NCBI RefSeq assembly: GCF_021919125.1
Contig: NZ_CP083439.1
Span: 1,178,001 to 1,242,000, forward strand
DNA from: Clavibacter sp. A6099
GTDB lineage: Bacteria > Actinomycetota > Actinomycetes > Actinomycetales > Microbacteriaceae
DNA length: 64,000 bases
Direction: 5' to 3'
Under the pieces are notes generated by a model. It had not been told where the DNA came from and ran no database searches. It worked only from the letters and a program-made list of their open reading frames with translations. Below, in pieces: positions 46,894 through 55,888 of the stretch (the stretch's first letter is position 1; each line of letters opens with the position of its first letter). The position numbers and the translations under genes are program-made.

Positions 46894-47914
46894 GCGGCCG
46901 GGGCGCGACCGTCTCCACCCGGTGACGGCGGGCCCACCAGCCGGTGAGCAGCGCGGATCCCAGCACGACCGCCATGGGCAGGAGCATGAACGGTCCGCCG
47001 GTGCCGGCGCTGCGGTCGAAGCTCTGGGACATCTGGCCGAGGATCACCGTGGGGATGAACAGGAGCGTGTTGTTGAGCGCGTGGATGAGGACGGGCGCCT
47101 CGAGGCCGCCCGTGAGCCGCGCCGAGAGGGTCGCCGACAGGCCGAAGACGAAGTAGTAGGCGATGAGCCACGGGTCCTCGGCGAGGTGCGCGAGCGCGAA
47201 GAGTGAGCTGGAGACCACCGCGCCGACGACGAGGGCGACGCGGGTGCTGCGGAACCAGGATCCGACCGAGCGCTGGATGAGGCCGCGGAACCCGTACTCC
47301 TCGCCCGCCGACTGGAGCGGCGTGGTGAGCAGCACGATGGCCAGGTAGAGCCAGACCTCGCCGTCGAAGCGGACCTCGCCCGAGGGGTCGAGCGCGAACG
47401 TGACGCCGATGTAGACGAGGAAGACGGGCACCATCACGAGCGCGACGCGGCCGAGCCAGCGCCAGCGGAACCGGCCGGCGATGGACGACGTCGCGCCCAT
47501 CCGGATGCCGAACAGCCAGCGCTGCAGGAGCATCGAGACGGGGATCAGCGCGGCGAGCGACAGGTTCGTGGCGAGCAGGACGACGGGGGTCATCGTGGTG
47601 AGGGACGCCTCGTCGGCGGGATCCATCCGGCCCGTGAGGATCTCGATGAGGATCGCGGCGCCGCCGAAGACGAGGGAGAGCACGAGGAAGGCGACGCCGA
47701 ACAGCACGAGCGCGAGGATCCCGCGCCAGGGGCCGCCCGTGTCGCGGAGGCCGTGGTGGTACGGGACGGGCGGGCGCTCGGGGAGCGACGGGAGCTCGGG
47801 CGGGAACGCGCCGGGCATCGCGGCGGTCGGCGGGGCGCCGGGGACGACGGGCGGGGCGACCGGCGGCGACGGGTTCGCTGCGGGATCGGGGGCGGTCGGC
47901 TCCTGTGCGCTCAT
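46775..47914 (-). CDS. CPBP-family intramembrane metalloprotease (CAAX/Abi type)
   Basis: The protein has 379 residues. A Pro-rich cytoplasmic N-terminus (about 60) is followed by eight helices. The active-site motifs are present in order: GEEYGFRGLI (Glu-Glu and Arg), SLFALAHL (His) and HALNN (His/Asn). The family includes bacteriocin-immunity and Abi proteins as well as processing proteases. The ATG at 47914 is 6 nt after -10 box TACCGT (47921-47926 on this strand). Its last 39 codons overlap the GNAT gene on the other strand. Confidence 0.86.
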   Translation of the reverse strand: MSAQEPTAPDPAANPSPPVAPPVVPGAPPTAAMPGAFPPELPSLPERPPVPYHHGLRDTGGPWRGILALVLFGVAFLVLSLVFGGAAILIEILTGRMDPADEASLTTMTPVVLLATNLSLAALIPVSMLLQRWLFGIRMGATSSIAGRFRWRWLGRVALVMVPVFLVYIGVTFALDPSGEVRFDGEVWLYLAIVLLTTPLQSAGEEYGFRGLIQRSVGSWFRSTRVALVVGAVVSSSLFALAHLAEDPWLIAYYFVFGLSATLSARLTGGLEAPVLIHALNNTLLFIPTVILGQMSQSFDRSAGTGGPFMLLPMAVVLGSALLTGWWARRHRVETVAPRPLTAKEERRERERAWWEQERQRQMSLAAWSAPTGPAAPSA

Positions 47915-48042
47915 GCCGCCACGGTACGCGGGGCGGCTGCGCGCGCGGATCCCCCCGACGGCGGAGGGCGCGCGGCGGACGGCGGAGGACGCCGGGCGAC
48001 GTAGCGCCGCCGCGTACGGTGGACGCGACGAGAGGCGCATCC

Positions 48043-48264
48043 ATGCAGCAGGACGAGCACGAGGACCAGGGGCACGACGAGGCCCGCGACGCCGACTTCG
48101 CGGAGAAGCGGCACGAGCAGCTGACGACGGCGCCGAAGGCGGTCGAGTCGGATGCGGCACCGCGCATCGACGTGACCGAGCACGACGACGGCGTGACGCG
48201 GATCGACGTGGCGGACACGGCGTCGGTGCGGCCCGGGAAGACGACCCCGGCGCGCGAATCGTGA
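48043..48264 (+). CDS. Small acidic hypothetical protein
   Basis: The protein has 73 residues, highly charged (DEHEDQGHDEARDADF near the start) and likely unstructured except for a short strand region (APRIDVTEHDDGVTRIDV). The family is unrecognised. The ATG has an AGAGG site about 9 nt upstream and a -10-like TACGGT at 48014-48019. The stop overlaps the start of the epimerase gene by 4 nt, which supports it being a real coupled gene. Confidence 0.6.
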   Translation: MQQDEHEDQGHDEARDADFAEKRHEQLTTAPKAVESDAAPRIDVTEHDDGVTRIDVADTASVRPGKTTPARES

Positions 48265-49271
48265 GCGACGCGGGCATCGGCACCGGCTCGACGGGGGCCC
48301 CGCGCGACGTGCTCGTGCTCGGCGGCACCGGGTGGATCGGCCGGCTCGTCGCGGAGCGGCTGGCGGCGCGCGGCGACCGGGTGACGTGCCTCGCGCGCGG
48401 CACGGGCGGATCCGCGCCCGACCTCACGCGGTTCGCGGCGGCCGACCGCGACCTGCCCGACGCGTACGCCGCCGTCGTCGGCGCGGACTGGGACGAGGTC
48501 GTCGACCTCACCTCCTCCGCCGAGCACGCGAGCTCCGCCGTCACCGCGCTCGGCGAGCGGGCCCGGCACTGGACCCTGGTCAGCACCGTCTCCGTGTACG
48601 CGTCCTTCGCGCATCCGGGCGAGGACGAGACGGCGGCGCTCGTGGAGCCCGTCGACCTCGAGGAGTACGGCCAGGCGAAGGTCGCGGCCGAGCGCGCGGT
48701 GACCGCGGCGCTCGCCGGACGGCGGATGATCGTGCGCCCCGGCCTGATCGTCGGGCCGGGCGACGACAGCGACCGGTTCGGCTACTGGCCGGCCCGCTTC
48801 GCGCTCGCGGGCGACGGACCCGTCCTCGTGCCGGACGCGACGGGCCGGCACTCCCAGGCGATCGACGCGCGGGACCTCGCCGACCTGGTCGTCGACGTCG
48901 GCGTGCGCGCCCTCGACGGCGTCGTCGACGCGGTGGGGGAGAGCGTGCCGCTGGCCGACGCGCTGGATCTCGCGGCCGAGGTGGCGGGATCCACGGGCGA
49001 GCGGGTGGTCGCGACCGACGACCAGCTGGCCGCGGCCGACGTGCGGCACTGGGCGGGACCGCGCTCGCTGCCGCTGTGGCTGCCGGGAACGGCGGCAGGG
49101 ATGCTGGCCCGGAGCGACGCGGGGATCCGCGCCCTCGGCGCCGCGCGTCGGCCGCTCGCCGAGACCATGCGCGACGTGCTCGCCGACGAACGCGAGCGCG
49201 GGATCGACCGGCCGCGCGCATCCGGCCTCGCGCGCGACGAGGAGCTCCAGGTCCTGGCGGCGCTCGGCTGA
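48261..49271 (+). CDS. NAD-dependent epimerase/dehydratase family protein (extended SDR)
   Basis: The protein has 336 residues. The cofactor motif is VLVLGGTGWIGRLVAERLAARG. YGQAKVAAERAV supplies the Tyr-x-x-x-Lys pair (LEEYGQAK). The family includes isoflavone-reductase-like and atypical SDRs; the substrate is unknown. GTG at 48261 overlaps the upstream small-protein stop by 4 nt. A 16-bp perfect terminator follows. Confidence 0.82.
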   Translation: MSDAGIGTGSTGAPRDVLVLGGTGWIGRLVAERLAARGDRVTCLARGTGGSAPDLTRFAAADRDLPDAYAAVVGADWDEVVDLTSSAEHASSAVTALGERARHWTLVSTVSVYASFAHPGEDETAALVEPVDLEEYGQAKVAAERAVTAALAGRRMIVRPGLIVGPGDDSDRFGYWPARFALAGDGPVLVPDATGRHSQAIDARDLADLVVDVGVRALDGVVDAVGESVPLADALDLAAEVAGSTGERVVATDDQLAAADVRHWAGPRSLPLWLPGTAAGMLARSDAGIRALGAARRPLAETMRDVLADERERGIDRPRASGLARDEELQVLAALG

Positions 49272-49288
49272 CGCACGGGCTGCACGCA

Positions 49289-49331
49289 CGAGCGCCGCGC
49301 ACCCGTCCGGAGAGGGGGTGCGCGGCGCTCG
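49289..49331. terminator. Bidirectional terminator
   Basis: A perfect 16-bp stem (49289-49304 with 49316-49331) and 11-nt loop between the convergent epimerase and hxlA genes. Confidence 0.82.
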
Positions 49332-49347
49332 GGGGGAGCAGGGTGGA

Positions 49348-49971
49348 TCAGCGGATCGCGGCCCGCAGCTCGGCGGCGGCCGCGGCCGGGTCGTCGGCCG
49401 AGTAGATCGCGCCGCCGGCGACGGCGACCACGGCGCCCGCGTCCTGCACGTCGCCGATGGTGCCGGGCTTCACGCCGCCCGCGACGGAGAACGCCACGCC
49501 GGATGCCTTGCCGGCCTCGAGCAGGTCGCCGAACGTGTAGCCGTCCTCCGCCTGCTCGTCGAGGCCCGCGTGCATCTCCACGAACTCGGCACCGAGCTCG
49601 GTGACCTCCTTCGCGCGCTTCGCCTTGTCCGGGACGCCGATGAGGTCGACGACGATGCCCTTGCCGTGCTTCTTGGCGGCCTTCACGGCGCCCGCGATGG
49701 TGCTGTCGCCCGCGACGCCCAGGACGGTGACGAGGTCGGCGCCCGCGGAGAACGCGATGTCGGCCTCGAGCTCGCCGGCGTCCATCGTCTTGAGGTCGGC
49801 GAAGACGATCTTGTCGGGGTGCGCCTCCTTGATCGCGGTGATCGCGGAGAGGCCCTCGGCCTTGATGAGCGGGGTGCCCAGCTCGATGATGTCGACGTGC
49901 GGCGCGGCCTTGCCGGCCAGCTCGAGCGCGTCCTTCGTCGTGAGCACGTCCATGGCTACCTGGAGCTTCAT
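49348..49971 (-). CDS. hxlA: 3-hexulose-6-phosphate synthase
   Basis: The protein has 207 residues, a TIM barrel of the OMP-decarboxylase superfamily. It condenses formaldehyde with ribulose 5-phosphate. Key segments are IIELGTPLIKAEG, the metal/catalytic FADLKTMDAGELEAD (Asp-x-Lys-x-x-Asp), HAGLDEQ and VAGGVKPGTI. The ATG at 49971 follows AGGAAG/AGGA. It lies 56 bp after hxlB on the same strand, so the two RuMP enzymes form an operon. Confidence 0.93.
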   Translation of the reverse strand: MKLQVAMDVLTTKDALELAGKAAPHVDIIELGTPLIKAEGLSAITAIKEAHPDKIVFADLKTMDAGELEADIAFSAGADLVTVLGVAGDSTIAGAVKAAKKHGKGIVVDLIGVPDKAKRAKEVTELGAEFVEMHAGLDEQAEDGYTFGDLLEAGKASGVAFSVAGGVKPGTIGDVQDAGAVVAVAGGAIYSADDPAAAAAELRAAIR

Positions 49972-50027
49972 GCGGTTCCTCTTCCTGTCGTGATGCGTTA
50001 GGTGGTGGGGGATCGAGCGACCGTCGG

Positions 50028-50636
50028 TCACTCGAGGTTGGCGTGACGCGGCCACAGCTCGTCGGCCGTGAGGCCGGACGCCTGCCACAGCGCGTGGAAC
50101 ACGGCGTCGCCGACGAGCGCGACGCTCAGCTCGAACAGCCCGCCCGCGTACTGCGCCGAGACCGTGCCGCCGTGGTCCTGCTTGGCGGCCGCGGGGATCA
50201 GCACGGTCACGTCCGCGACGTCGGCGAGCGGCGAGTCGTCTGCCGTGGTGAGCGCGACGATCCGGGCGCCGACGTCGTGCGCGGTCTGCGCGGCGCTGAC
50301 GATGCCGGCCGTGGTGCCGGATCCGCTCGCGACGAGGAGGACGTCGCCCTCCTCGATCGCCGGCGACGTGGCCTCGCCGACCACGTGTGCGTCGAGCCCG
50401 AGGTGCATGAACCGCATGGCGGTCATGCGGAGCGCGAGGCCCGAGCGGCCGGCGCCGAGCGCGAAGACGCGGCGGCCGTCGCGGATCACGTGGGCGGCCT
50501 CGTCGAGGCGCTCGGCGAGGTCCGGGTCGGTGAGCGCGCGGGCGACGCGGGCGTTCTCGTCGGAGATCAGCGTCAGGGCGGCGGCCACGTCGACGGGGGA
50601 GTCGCCGGACGGGCGGGGATGCGTCGTGTTCGTCAC
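50028..50636 (-). CDS. hxlB: 6-phospho-3-hexuloisomerase
   Basis: The protein has 202 residues, a SIS-domain sugar isomerase. It converts hexulose 6-phosphate to fructose 6-phosphate, completing formaldehyde fixation. VFALGAGRSGLALRMTAMRF and VLLVASGSGTTAGIVSAAQ are the phosphosugar-binding loops. The start is GTG at 50636 with an AAGG-like site close by. Without a methanol dehydrogenase in view, the pair more likely detoxifies formaldehyde or, run in reverse, supplies ribulose 5-phosphate (inference). Confidence 0.93.
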   Translation of the reverse strand: MTNTTHPRPSGDSPVDVAAALTLISDENARVARALTDPDLAERLDEAAHVIRDGRRVFALGAGRSGLALRMTAMRFMHLGLDAHVVGEATSPAIEEGDVLLVASGSGTTAGIVSAAQTAHDVGARIVALTTADDSPLADVADVTVLIPAAAKQDHGGTVSAQYAGGLFELSVALVGDAVFHALWQASGLTADELWPRHANLE

Positions 50637-50755
50637 CCTTCGAGGGTGCTCCTCGCGGCCCGTCCGTGCGGCCCACCCGACGGGTGGATCCGCCTACCCG
50701 TCCGAGCAGGTCGCCGTCCCGCGGGCGGCGGATCGGGTGGGCGTACGGTGGCGGG

Positions 50756-52069
50756 ATGCCGTCCCGGACCCACCCCGCAGATCCCTCCGCCCGCCCTGCC
50801 GTCGCGTCAGCGGACGCCGTCGCGCTCCTCGACGGGCTGCACGACGCGCTCGCCGCCCCGCTGCAGGAGGTGGCCGAGTCGCTGTCCGGGCTGCTGCAGC
50901 CGGTGGTCGCGCACCGCGCCCTCGTGATCTTCACCGAGGACTGCACCGGCCGCCCCCGCAAGAAGGCGGGCGAGGCGGAGGTGGTGGAGAACGTGACCAT
51001 CGCCGAGCTCGACCGGATCCTCGCGAGCCTGGCGGACGGGTCCGACGGCGACGCCGGCTCCGCCTGGGCCGTCGAGCACCTCGTCGGCGGCCGGCCGCGC
51101 ACGGTCGCCGCCTGGCGCGCCGACACGGGCGCGCTCCTCGTGCTGGTGGATCCCGTGGCCGCGCACGACGACGTCCCCGCCGCCCGCGAGCTCGTCCGCG
51201 CTCTGTGGCGCAGCGTCGCCCACGGGATCCGGCAGCAGGTCGCCGCCGCGCCGCCCGCGTACCTCGCCGAGGCGCGCGCCGTCTCCTCGGAGCGCGCCCG
51301 CGTCGTGTCCGAGCTGGGCGACGCGCACGCCACCACGCTCGAGTCGCTGCTCGCCGTGCTCCGCTCCTCGCGCACGGGCGACGCCGCCGCCCGGCAGACC
51401 GCGGCCGACCTCGCCACCAACGCCATGGTCGAGCTGCGCGCCGCGAGCGACCGCGACCGGTCGCTCGGCGAGGAGCCCGTCGCCCGCGCCTTCGCCCGGC
51501 TCCGCGACGACCTGCGGCCGCTCGTCCGCTTCCGCGACCTCGACGTGCAGTTCGTCGAGCCGCCGGTGGACGGGCGTGCGCTCCCGGGCGAGGTCGCGCA
51601 CGCGGGCCGGGCGATCGTGCGCGGCGCCGTGCTCGCGCTCGTCGAGCAGCCGGATGTGACGCGGGTGCGGATCCAGTGGGACTGCGACGGCAGCAACCTC
51701 CTCGTCGGGATCCGCGACGACGGCGCGGGCGCGACCACCGCCGACCTCGACGCGCTCCGTCGCCTCACCGACCGCGTCGCCGCGCTCGACGGCGCGCTCG
51801 ACGTGACGGCGACGCCCGGCTGGGGATCCGAGATCGCGGTGCGCCTGCCGCTCGACGCGCCCGCCGCCGGCCTCGACGCCGCGGGGGAGGCGGGGCTCAG
51901 CGCGCGGGAGCGGGAGGTGCTCGCGCTCGTGGCCGGCGGATCCCGCAACCGCGCCATCGCGACCTCGCTCGGGATCAGCGAGAACACGGTGAAGTTCCAC
52001 GTCGCGAACCTGCTGCGGAAGATGGGCGCGTCCACCCGCGCGGAGCTCGCGGGGCTCGTGCGGGGCTGA
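50756..52069 (+). CDS. LuxR-type regulator with N-terminal histidine-kinase-like ATPase module
   Basis: The protein has 437 residues. Residues 1-170 form an unrecognised sensor-like domain. Residues about 180-370 follow a NarL-class kinase: a dimerisation helix (ERARVVSELGDAHATTLESL) and an ATPase domain ending DDGAGATTADLDAL and GWGSEIAVRLPL. Where such kinases have ELHD, this one has ELGD, so the phospho-histidine is missing, and there is no receiver domain. Residues about 380-437 are a LuxR HTH (LSAREREVLALVAGG, ATSLGISENTVKFHV). The ATG lies 6 nt after -10 TACGGT (50744-50749). It is divergent from hxlBA, its likely target. Confidence 0.78.
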   Translation: MPSRTHPADPSARPAVASADAVALLDGLHDALAAPLQEVAESLSGLLQPVVAHRALVIFTEDCTGRPRKKAGEAEVVENVTIAELDRILASLADGSDGDAGSAWAVEHLVGGRPRTVAAWRADTGALLVLVDPVAAHDDVPAARELVRALWRSVAHGIRQQVAAAPPAYLAEARAVSSERARVVSELGDAHATTLESLLAVLRSSRTGDAAARQTAADLATNAMVELRAASDRDRSLGEEPVARAFARLRDDLRPLVRFRDLDVQFVEPPVDGRALPGEVAHAGRAIVRGAVLALVEQPDVTRVRIQWDCDGSNLLVGIRDDGAGATTADLDALRRLTDRVAALDGALDVTATPGWGSEIAVRLPLDAPAAGLDAAGEAGLSAREREVLALVAGGSRNRAIATSLGISENTVKFHVANLLRKMGASTRAELAGLVRG

Positions 52070-52193
52070 GGCGGCGCGCCAGCGGCGCGACAGCGGGACG
52101 GCGCTCGCAGCGGGTCCCGGAGTTAACCCCACGGAAACCTCAGCTCCGTAAGGTATTGAGCACCGCCGCCCGCCCGAACGAGGATGTCCCCGC

Positions 52194-54341
52194 ATGCGCC
52201 CTGCTCCCACCCGCCGCCCGTCCGGAGCCGCGCGCTCCGGCGCCCTCGCCCTCGTGGCGGGCCTCTCCGCCACCGCGGTCCTCGGCCTGGGGGCTGCGCC
52301 CGCATCCGCCGCGGAGGGCGACGTCGCGATCGACGTCTACTCCATCAACGACTTTCACGGCCGCCTCGAGACCACGTCGTCCACCGCGGGCGCCGCCGTG
52401 ATCTCCGGCGCGTTCCAGCAGGCGAAGGCTGAGAACCCCAACAGCACGCTCATCAGCGCGGGCGACAACATCGGCGCATCGACCTTCACGTCGCTGTCGC
52501 AGCAGGACGAGCCCACGATCGACGCGCTCAACGCCATGGGCGTCTCCGTCTCGACCCTCGGGAACCACGAGTTCGACCAGGGCCGCGACGACGTCGACGG
52601 CCGCGTCGTCCCCGCCTCCGACTTCCCCTACATCTCGGCGAACCTCTACGAGAAGGGCACGAAGGAGCACGCGTACGCGGCGTACGACGTGCAGGACATC
52701 GACGGCGTGCGCGTCGCGTTCGTCGGCGCGACCACCGAGGCGCTGCCCGAGCTCGTGAGCCCGGCCGGGATCGCGACGCTCGACGTCGGCAGCGTCGTCG
52801 ACGCCTCCACCGCCACCGCCCGCGCGCTCCGCGACGGCGACGACGCGAACGGCGAGGCCGACGTCGTCGTGCTCGTCGTGCACGAGGGCGCGTCCACCTC
52901 CGACGAGTCCTCCCTCACCGACGACTCGGTCTTCGGCCGCATCGTGACGGGCGTGCAGGCCGACGTCGACGCCGTGATCTCCGGCCACACCCACCTCGGC
53001 TACGACTACGAGCTGCCGGTCGCGGGCAAGGCCCTGCCGCTGCCCGTGCTGCAGACCGGCAGCTACGGCACGAACCTCGGGCACCTGGCGCTCACGGTGG
53101 ATCCCGCCACCAAGGCCCTCACCTCCATCTCCTCCGAGCTCGTCCCGCTGCTCACCGCGGACGGGAAGCCGGCGTTCCCGGCGGATCCCGCGGTGCAGCG
53201 CATCGTGGACGACGCGGTCGCGAAGGCCGAGGTCATCGGCAGCCGCACGGTCGGCGAGATCACGGGCGACATCACGCGCGCCCGCCAGGCCGACGGCTCC
53301 GAGAACCGCGGCGGCGAGTCCACCATCGGCAACCTCGTCGCCGACGCGCAGCTCTGGGCCACGCAGGCGGACCTCGGCACCGAGATCGCCTTCATGAACC
53401 CCGGCGGCATCCGCCAGGACCTCGCGGTCGCGTCCTCCGGCGCGGGCGACGCGGAGGGCGAGGTGACCTACAAGGAGGCCGCCATCGTGCAGCCGTTCGC
53501 CAACACGCTCACGACCGCGAGGATCACCGGCGCGGGCGTCAAGGCGGTGCTCGAGCAGCAGTGGCAGCCCGAGGGATCCTCGCGGCCGTTCCTCAAGCTC
53601 GGCCTGTCGCGCGACCTCACCTACACGTACGACCCGACGGCCGCGCGCGGCGAGCGGATCACGGGCGTGTTCTTCCAGGGCGAGCCGGTGGATCCCGCAC
53701 GCGTCTTCACGATGGTCGCGAACAGCTTCCTCGCGGAGGGCGGCGACAACTTCACCGAGCTCGCCAACACGACCGAGCAGAGCGACTCCGGCCGCGTCGA
53801 CCTCACGGCGTTCGTGGACTACATCACCGAGTTCTCGCCCGTCGAGCCCGACTCGGCGACGCGCTCCATCGGCATCGTCGACACCACCGGCACCGCGCCC
53901 CGCGCCGGCCAGGAGCGCTCCTACGAGCTGTCCTCGCTGCTCGTCTCGAACGCGCCCGTGCAGGACACCGAGGTCGTCACGCTCATCGACGGCGAGGAGG
54001 TCGCGCGCACGCCGATCGACGCGGCCGTGGTCGACACGACCGACGAGCAGGGGCGCGCGAGCGTCCGCTTCACCGTGCCGGCCGGCCTCGCCGCGGGATC
54101 GCACCAGCTCGCGTTCCTGCTGCCGAGCACGGGCGCCTCGGTGCTCTACGCGCTCGACACGCAGGCGGGATCCGTCGTCCCGTCCGGCACGGGCACGGTG
54201 CCCGCGCCGAGCTCCGAGCCGACGCTCGCGGCGACCGGATCCGAGTCCGGACCCGTGCTCGGGACCTCGCTCGCGGCGCTCGCCCTGGGCCTCGCGCTCG
54301 TGGCGTTCCGTCGCCGGGCGCAGGCGGCCGCGCGCCGCTGA
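52194..54341 (+). CDS. Cell-wall-anchored bifunctional UDP-sugar hydrolase/5'-nucleotidase
   Basis: The protein has 715 residues. A signal peptide (about 1-40) is followed by a metallophosphatase domain with YSINDFHGRLE, GDNIGAS, TLGNHEFDQGRDD and SGHTHLGYD (metal ligands). The 5'-nucleotidase C-terminal domain (about 340-560) has GGIRQDLAV and NSFLAEGGDNF. A linker leads to LAATGSESG, a hydrophobic helix and an Arg-rich tail; this is a wall-sorting signal of the LAxTG type used by class E sortases. It likely scavenges phosphate and nucleosides outside the cell. A -10-like TAAGGT at 52149 gives a short leader with a GAGG site. Confidence 0.9.
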   Translation: MRPAPTRRPSGAARSGALALVAGLSATAVLGLGAAPASAAEGDVAIDVYSINDFHGRLETTSSTAGAAVISGAFQQAKAENPNSTLISAGDNIGASTFTSLSQQDEPTIDALNAMGVSVSTLGNHEFDQGRDDVDGRVVPASDFPYISANLYEKGTKEHAYAAYDVQDIDGVRVAFVGATTEALPELVSPAGIATLDVGSVVDASTATARALRDGDDANGEADVVVLVVHEGASTSDESSLTDDSVFGRIVTGVQADVDAVISGHTHLGYDYELPVAGKALPLPVLQTGSYGTNLGHLALTVDPATKALTSISSELVPLLTADGKPAFPADPAVQRIVDDAVAKAEVIGSRTVGEITGDITRARQADGSENRGGESTIGNLVADAQLWATQADLGTEIAFMNPGGIRQDLAVASSGAGDAEGEVTYKEAAIVQPFANTLTTARITGAGVKAVLEQQWQPEGSSRPFLKLGLSRDLTYTYDPTAARGERITGVFFQGEPVDPARVFTMVANSFLAEGGDNFTELANTTEQSDSGRVDLTAFVDYITEFSPVEPDSATRSIGIVDTTGTAPRAGQERSYELSSLLVSNAPVQDTEVVTLIDGEEVARTPIDAAVVDTTDEQGRASVRFTVPAGLAAGSHQLAFLLPSTGASVLYALDTQAGSVVPSGTGTVPAPSSEPTLAATGSESGPVLGTSLAALALGLALVAFRRRAQAAARR

Positions 54342-54361
54342 CGGTCGCGCGACGATCCGCC

Positions 54362-54400
54362 GACGGGGCGGGTGCCGGGACGACCGGCGCCCGCCCCGTC
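54362..54400 (+). terminator. Terminator after the nucleotidase gene
   Basis: A 17-bp stem with one G-T pair (54362-54378 with 54384-54400) and 5-nt loop. Confidence 0.8.
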
Positions 54401-54451
54401 GGCGCGTCCGCCGCCGGTCGGCCGGCGGCGACCCCGGCCTACGCTGGAGCG

Positions 54452-55879
54452 GTGTTCGAACTCCACCACCTCAGCGCCCAGGACCTGTGGGACCAGCTCC
54501 AGCGCGGCGAGGTCACCCCGACCGAGCTCGTGACCCACTACCTCGAGCGCATCGAGCGCCTGGATCCGGGCCTCGGCGCCTTCACCACCGTCACCGCCGA
54601 CCGCGCCCTGGAGCGCGCGCGGTTCGTCGAGCGCGAGGTGCCGCGCACCGCGCCGCTCTGGGGCCTGCCGTTCGGCGACAAGGACCTCTCCGAGCGCGCC
54701 GGCGTCCGCACGACGTTCGGCTCGCGCCTCTTCCGCGACCATGTCTCCGACCGCACGGACGCGATCCCTCAGGCGCTCGACGACGCGGGCGGCATCAGCC
54801 TCGGCAAGACGAGCGCGCCCGAGTTCGGCCTTCCGTCGTACACCGAGAGCCTCGTCGCGCCACCCGCTCGGACTCCCTGGGACACGACGCGCGGCGCCGG
54901 CGGATCCAGCGGGGGAGCGGCCGTCGCGGTCGCGGCGGGCCTGCTGCCGTTCGCGCCGGGATCCGACGGCGGCGGCTCGGTGCGGATCCCCGCGGCGGCC
55001 ACCGGCCTCGTCGGCCTCAAGCCGTCGCGCGGCCTCGTGCCCGCGGGGTCCGGACAGGAGTCGCTCGCGGGCCTCGTCGTGCCCGGCCCGCTCGCGCGGA
55101 GCGTCGCCGACGCGGCCATGCTGCTCGACGCCATGATCGGCCGGGTCAACGGCCGCATCCCGCACCCGTTCACGCTGCGGGCGCCCGAGGACGCGGACGG
55201 CGACCTGCTCGGCGCGGCCGTCCGCGGCGAGGGCCGCTTCCAGATCGGCGTGATGACCACGACGCCGTGGGACGACGCCTACGAGATCGTCCGCTACGCC
55301 TCCGCCGACGACGCGCTCGCCCTCGCCGTGCGCGAGCTGGCGACCATGGGCCACGGCCTCGAGGACCTCGCGCTCCGGCCGGATCCCACCTACGCGCCCG
55401 CGTTCCGCACCATCTGGCAGGCGGGCGCCGCGGGGATCCCCGCCGAGGGCGCCCAGCTGGAGCTCCTCGAGCCGCTCACGCGCTGGCTCGTGGAGCGCGG
55501 CCGGGCGCTCAGCGCGCGCGACCTCGCCCGCGCGCTCGCGCAGCTCGCCGCCTACGAGCGCAGCGTCATCGCCCAGTTCGCCCACGTGGACGCCGTGCTC
55601 ACGCCGGCGCTCGCGCAGGAGCCGCGGCCGATCGGCTGGTACGACGCCGAGGACGGCGAGCGGAACTTCGCGCAGCAGGTGCGGTACACGCCGTACACGT
55701 CGTTCGCGAACGTCACGGGGCTCCCCGCGATCACGCTGCCCGTGCACCTCACCGACGACGGCCTGCCCATGGGAGTGCAGCTCATCGGGCGACCGGGCGG
55801 CGAGGCGACGCTCCTCGCGATCGGCCGGCAGCTCGAGCGGCGGCTGCACTGGCAGCGGCGGCACCCGCCGCAGTGGTGA
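54452..55879 (+). CDS. Amidase-signature-family amidase
   Basis: The protein has 475 residues. The Ser-cisSer-Lys enzymes are recognised by GLPFGDKDLSE (catalytic Lys), GAGGSSGGAAVAVAAGL and DGGGSVRIPAAATGLVGLKPS (both Ser). It hydrolyses a C-N amide bond in a small molecule; the substrate is unknown. It is not GatA by context, since gatC and gatB are absent. GTG at 54452 lies 6 nt after -10 TACGCT (54440-54445). It is convergent with a TSUP gene, with only 9 bp between stops. Confidence 0.88.
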   Translation: MFELHHLSAQDLWDQLQRGEVTPTELVTHYLERIERLDPGLGAFTTVTADRALERARFVEREVPRTAPLWGLPFGDKDLSERAGVRTTFGSRLFRDHVSDRTDAIPQALDDAGGISLGKTSAPEFGLPSYTESLVAPPARTPWDTTRGAGGSSGGAAVAVAAGLLPFAPGSDGGGSVRIPAAATGLVGLKPSRGLVPAGSGQESLAGLVVPGPLARSVADAAMLLDAMIGRVNGRIPHPFTLRAPEDADGDLLGAAVRGEGRFQIGVMTTTPWDDAYEIVRYASADDALALAVRELATMGHGLEDLALRPDPTYAPAFRTIWQAGAAGIPAEGAQLELLEPLTRWLVERGRALSARDLARALAQLAAYERSVIAQFAHVDAVLTPALAQEPRPIGWYDAEDGERNFAQQVRYTPYTSFANVTGLPAITLPVHLTDDGLPMGVQLIGRPGGEATLLAIGRQLERRLHWQRRHPPQW

Positions 55880-55888
55880 GGCGGCGGG

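Noticed and set aside
49348-50636. Methylotrophy island
   Set aside because: Only the two RuMP enzymes are present; no methanol or methylamine oxidation genes and no composition change.
54452-55879. GatA subunit of the amidotransferase for Gln-tRNA
   Set aside because: gatC and gatB are not adjacent and the sequence lacks the GatA-specific context; it fits a generic amidase better.
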